DNA from: Lentisphaerota bacterium
GTDB lineage: Bacteria > Verrucomicrobiota > Lentisphaeria > Victivallales > Victivallaceae
Length of the DNA stretch: 45,612 bases
Reading direction: 5' to 3'
Assembly: GCA_015061725.1 (NCBI GenBank)
Contig: SUVX01000026.1
Location: forward strand, 1 to 45,612
The position numbers and the translations under genes are program-made. This document shows positions 42,984-45,612 of the stretch, piece by piece. Position 1 is the stretch's first letter, and the number at the start of each line of letters is the position of its first letter. Under the pieces are notes generated by a model. That model saw only the letters and a list, made by a program, of their open reading frames with translations, did no database searches and had not been told where the DNA came from.

Positions 42984-44782
42984 TGAGCAGAAAAGTACAA
43001 AACTCTGCCGTTTTGCGCGGCGGAAAATTTGTTTCATTGCTTTTTACTGCAGCCGCAGCGGCTTTTCTGCTGCGGCTGTTTGCCGCTTATGAACTGGGCA
43101 GCATCAACAGCGGCATCAACAGCGTTTTCACCCCCTCCCGTGCCACGGATCTCTGTACCTACATGCGTCTGGCTGAAGAGATCGCAACAGGAAAATACAA
43201 GGGCGTTTTCTATTATCAGCCCTTTTATTATGCTGTTTTTCTGCCCCTTATCCGTCTGCTCAGTGGTCCCGGTGTCTGGCAGGTAATCATTGTTCAATCG
43301 CTCCTCGGTGCGGCAACAGCATTTCTCGCAGGACTCTCCGGCGCAAAGATTTTCAACAGAAAAGCCGGCCTCTGCGCCGCATGGATGACCGCCTTTTCTG
43401 TACCGCTGATTCTGTATACCCCTTATCATCAGAACGAAACGCTGCAAACATTTAATATTACCCTGATTTTTTATCTCGCCCTGCTTGCCGTTTACCGTTC
43501 CAAGTTGCGGTATGTTTTTTTTACCGGATTATTTTTCGGTATTGGCATTCTTACCCGCGGTAATCTCTGGATCCTTCTGCCTGCGCTTTTATTTGTTCTG
43601 GTTCTTGCAAATTATCAAAACAGAAAACTGCTGTGCAAAAAAATCCTCGTTCTTCTCTTTCCCCTGTTCCTTGTTCAGCTGCCCTTTATCTGGCACAACA
43701 CCCGCATTCAGGGGCGGTTGACCGGTCCCAGTACCGCCGCAGATGCCGTTCTTGCCCTCGGCAATACCTGGGAGGCTCCCCCCGGCGGACGCAATATCGG
43801 TCTGCCCGCCGGTCCCATGGAGTACCCCGAAGCCTATCACCGCGCTATGGCAAAAGCCTCCGATGGTGTTTCCGTCCCCCGGCAGATGTGGGATATGCTC
43901 TGTTCCTCCCCCGGCGCTTTTCTTGAACTCCAATTCCGCAAACTTCTGCTTTTCTGGTCCGCAGGAGAAATCCCCAACAACGTTTCTCTTTACGGTGAAG
44001 GTCAATACAGTATCCTTCTCCGTTATATGTTTCCCGGCAGCAGCAGTGTTCTGCTCGCCCTCGGTATCGCCGGATTACTGTTTTTTGCAAAGAAAATATT
44101 TTCCCGCAAAAAAGGTCTGATCCTTCTCTATGGATTTATCCTCCTCTACTGGGGCGCCATTGCCGTTTTTTACATTCTGTCGCGTTTCCGCGCCCCGATC
44201 ATCCCCCTGGTAACCATCCCCGGAAGTGCTTTCCTTGTCTTCTATTTGAAAACTTTTTTCCGCAACAAAAAGAAATTTCTCCGCCTTTCTGCCCTTTTGC
44301 TGTTCTCAATCTGGATTGTCGGGTTTTCTTTTGATTTTTACCGCACAAATTGTGAAAGTATCGTCATGCGTCTTGTCCGTCCCGACGGAACAATTCTCCC
44401 GGCTCAGAAAAATTATCCCGAAGTCCGTTTCGATCACGGTCCCTTCTCTTTCGGCGGTTGGACTACCGTTGAACTTTCCCCCGGAAACGTTCTTGAAAAA
44501 AAATCCACCGCCCCCGCCCAACGCGTCCAATGGAGCATTTTAAGCAAATCTGCCGGTCCCCTGATCTGGTCCATCCCGGGAGGAGATACGCAAGTCGTTG
44601 ATCTCAAAGCCGGTATGAATGAAATCATACTTCCCGCAAACGGAAATGTCTGCCGTTTCGAAATTATCTCTCTCCCCGCCGGAACTGCCGCCGTCTTTGA
44701 CGCCCAACGCCACTACAACCGCAGCTCCCTCAACGGTCTCCCCATTTCCGGCGAATGGCTCTCCCGCTTTTTTTCCAGGTGA
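42983..44782 (+). CDS. ArnT/PMT-like (GT39-type) membrane glycosyltransferase
   Basis: A 599-residue protein with about eleven membrane helices followed by an extracytoplasmic C-terminal domain (about 455-599). The first loop has TPSRATDLCTYMRLAEEIATGKY, where the Asp fits the catalytic acidic motif of GT-C enzymes; YYQPFYYAVFLPLIR and GILTRGNLWILLP are typical of dolichyl-/undecaprenyl-phosphate-sugar transferases. It would add a sugar from a lipid carrier to an envelope acceptor. The start ATG 42983 shares one base with the frr stop, so translation is coupled. A hairpin cluster and terminator follow. Confidence 0.75.
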   Translation: MSRKVQNSAVLRGGKFVSLLFTAAAAAFLLRLFAAYELGSINSGINSVFTPSRATDLCTYMRLAEEIATGKYKGVFYYQPFYYAVFLPLIRLLSGPGVWQVIIVQSLLGAATAFLAGLSGAKIFNRKAGLCAAWMTAFSVPLILYTPYHQNETLQTFNITLIFYLALLAVYRSKLRYVFFTGLFFGIGILTRGNLWILLPALLFVLVLANYQNRKLLCKKILVLLFPLFLVQLPFIWHNTRIQGRLTGPSTAADAVLALGNTWEAPPGGRNIGLPAGPMEYPEAYHRAMAKASDGVSVPRQMWDMLCSSPGAFLELQFRKLLLFWSAGEIPNNVSLYGEGQYSILLRYMFPGSSSVLLALGIAGLLFFAKKIFSRKKGLILLYGFILLYWGAIAVFYILSRFRAPIIPLVTIPGSAFLVFYLKTFFRNKKKFLRLSALLLFSIWIVGFSFDFYRTNCESIVMRLVRPDGTILPAQKNYPEVRFDHGPFSFGGWTTVELSPGNVLEKKSTAPAQRVQWSILSKSAGPLIWSIPGGDTQVVDLKAGMNEIILPANGNVCRFEIISLPAGTAAVFDAQRHYNRSSLNGLPISGEWLSRFFSR

Positions 44783-44787
44783 AAAAA

Positions 44788-44856
44788 AGCTTGGCAAAAA
44801 AAGCCAAGTTGCGGTCGGGTGCGTTGCCCGACCGTTTAAGGGAAGAGTCCCTTAAA
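44788..44856. repeat. Cluster of three adjacent hairpins after the glycosyltransferase gene
   Basis: AGCTTGGC/GCCAAGTT (44788-44795/44803-44810, one G-U), CGGTCGGG/CCCGACCG (44812-44819/44827-44834) and TTTAAGGGA/TCCCTTAAA (44835-44843/44848-44856) lie with almost no bases between them. None has a T-tract. They resemble in style the hairpin array at 8-116. Confidence 0.75.
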
Positions 44857-44883
44857 AATCCCTCACAGACTTGCCCGTGGGTA

Positions 44884-44924
44884 CGGCGGCTGACTCTTAA
44901 AGAGTCTCGCCGCCGAATTTTTTT
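44884..44924 (+). terminator. Intrinsic terminator of the frr-glycosyltransferase operon
   Basis: CGGCGGC (44884-44890) pairs with GCCGCCG (44909-44915) around an inner stem GACTCTT/AAGAGTC, followed by AA and seven T residues at 44918-44924. A further small hairpin TTTACC/GGTAAA (44928-44943) comes next. Confidence 0.85.
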
Positions 44925-45074
44925 GGTTTTACCCTGCGGTAAATCTGACCGTTGCATACCCCCGCGGCAAATCAACACCCGAGCCAAACAACACTGTGGC
45001 AGGCAAACCCCAAGGGGTATCACATGACTTACCACGGCGTAGCCCGTCAGGGCGAAGACGGGCGCACCCATCTT

Positions 45075-45119
45075 GTCAGACAGGTCAGACAGGTCAGACA
45101 GGTCAGACAGGTCAGACAC
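45075..45119. repeat. Five tandem copies of GTCAGACAG (linker 1)
   Basis: Five head-to-tail 9-base units (the last ends in C instead of G), joining two of the ~179-bp modules. Confidence 0.95.
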
Positions 45120-45250
45120 AAGCGCCACACCCACGCGACACGCACACCGCCGTTGCCATCACGTTGCCCGGCATACCCCACCGGCACATTTGCGCCCGAG
45201 CCAAACCACACAGCGGCACCGCAAACCCACGGGGTATCACATGGCGCACC

Positions 45251-45292
45251 AATAACCCTCCCAAAAATTCCCAAAAAATCCCCAAAATTCCC
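45251..45292. repeat. A/C-rich linker with G-quadruplex potential on the minus strand
   Basis: Between modules two and three the linker is an imperfect repeat of AATTCCCAAA-like units. On the minus strand it reads as four or five runs of three to four G separated by 1-7 A/T bases, which fits the usual G-quadruplex pattern. Confidence 0.55.
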
Positions 45293-45432
45293 ATGCAAGC
45301 GCCACGCCCCCGCAACACGCATACCACCGTTGCCATCAAACAGGCAAGCATACCCCTGTGGCACATCTTCGCCCGAGCCAAACCACACAGCGCCCCCGCA
45401 AACCCACGGGTATACCGAGGCGCACCCATCTT

Positions 45433-45477
45433 GTCAGACAGGTCAGACAGGTCAGACAGGTCAGACAGGTCAGACAC
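45433..45477. repeat. Five tandem copies of GTCAGACAG (linker 2)
   Basis: Identical in length and sequence to the array at 45075-45119, exactly 358 bases downstream, i.e. two modules apart. The window ends in CGCACCCATC, the sequence that precedes both arrays, so a third array probably starts just outside. Confidence 0.95.
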
Positions 45478-45612
45478 AAGCGCCACACCCACGCACCCCG
45501 CATACCGCCGTTGCCATCACGTTGCCCGGCACACCCCTGCGGTAAATCTGCACCCCGAGCCAAACCACACAGCGGCAAGCAAACCCACGGGGTATACCGA
45601 GGCGCACCCATC

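Larger units (their letters stand above)
44931..45612. repeat. Tandem array of ~179-bp non-coding modules, running off the right edge
   Basis: Four related modules can be recognised. One starts at about 44931 and is less similar; the others follow at about 45119, 45297 and 45477. Each shares a block CGAGCCAAACCACACAGCGG (or a close variant), an upstream ATACCCC-type motif and a downstream GGGGTAT-type motif that could pair with it, and ends in GCGCACC(CATC). Modules are joined by short-period linkers. The period is not a multiple of three, so the open frames on the minus strand (LSDLSD-type) change frame per module and are not convincing genes. No gene is supported from 44783 to the edge. Confidence 0.8.

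Noticed and set aside
45075..45477. CRISPR array
   Set aside because: The GTCAGACAG units are directly contiguous without spacers, the two arrays are 358 bases apart, and no cas gene is present.
44730..45611. Minus-strand open frames with LSDLSDLSD repeats and CGLAR-type motifs
   Set aside because: The ~179-bp module length changes the frame at each repeat, starts are inside repeats, and no ribosome binding site is convincing.

Overview
The window most likely comes from a member of the PVC bacteria, probably Lentisphaerota (Victivallis-like). This is inferred from four things: a prepilin-like protein with a C-terminal H-x9-DG motif, large glycoside hydrolases typical of that phylum (LamG/DUF6259-like, GH106-like, GH42-like), a two-secretin/two-ATPase type II-secretion-like set, and modular intergenic repeats. 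No rRNA or other taxonomic marker is present, so the assignment rests on protein character alone. Gene density is high, with many ATGA/GTGA/TAATG overlaps. Most promoters I can see are sigma70-like, and several carry an extended -10.

Layout. (1) 1-5673: a prepilin-like gene entered through a striking array of five short hairpins, then a secreted LamG/DUF6259-type glycosidase and a secreted metallophosphoesterase. (2) 5675-8942: the conserved rpmH-rnpA-yidD-yidC-jag block (ribosome, RNase P and membrane insertion), without dnaA or visible DnaA boxes. (3) 8956-11334: tRNA-Arg(CCT), rpmE with its terminator, prfA and a TauE/SafE-type exporter, then a perfect 25-bp-stem palindrome. (4) 11590-16421: a membrane metallophosphoesterase, divergent from an orphan DppB-type permease and a large membrane protein. 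(5) 16424-25702: a secretion locus with two GspE/PilB ATPases, GspF and coaX on the minus strand, and a lipoprotein and two secretin-like proteins on the plus strand. (6) 25675-31877: a GH42-like and GH106-like pair on the minus strand, divergent from an AraC-family regulator. (7) 31953-39382: an ornithine/lysine decarboxylase gene, then MBL hydrolase-dnaE-membrane glycosyltransferase. (8) 39537-44782: nadC-ruvA-lepB and frr-glycosyltransferase. (9) 44783-45612: a second hairpin cluster, an intrinsic terminator, and a tandem array of ~179-bp modules separated by short-period linkers.

How the genes fit together. Prepilins, dual GspE, GspF and dual secretins make up much of a T2SS/pilus-like machine. 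It could export or display the glycan-degrading enzymes encoded nearby. YidC, YidD and LepB serve membrane insertion and signal-peptide removal. The AraC regulator probably controls the adjacent glycosidase pair. The most unusual structures are the hairpin array fused in frame to the prepilin gene (8-116) and the modular repeat at the right edge (44931-45612). Neither is a CRISPR and neither is explained by the genes around it.
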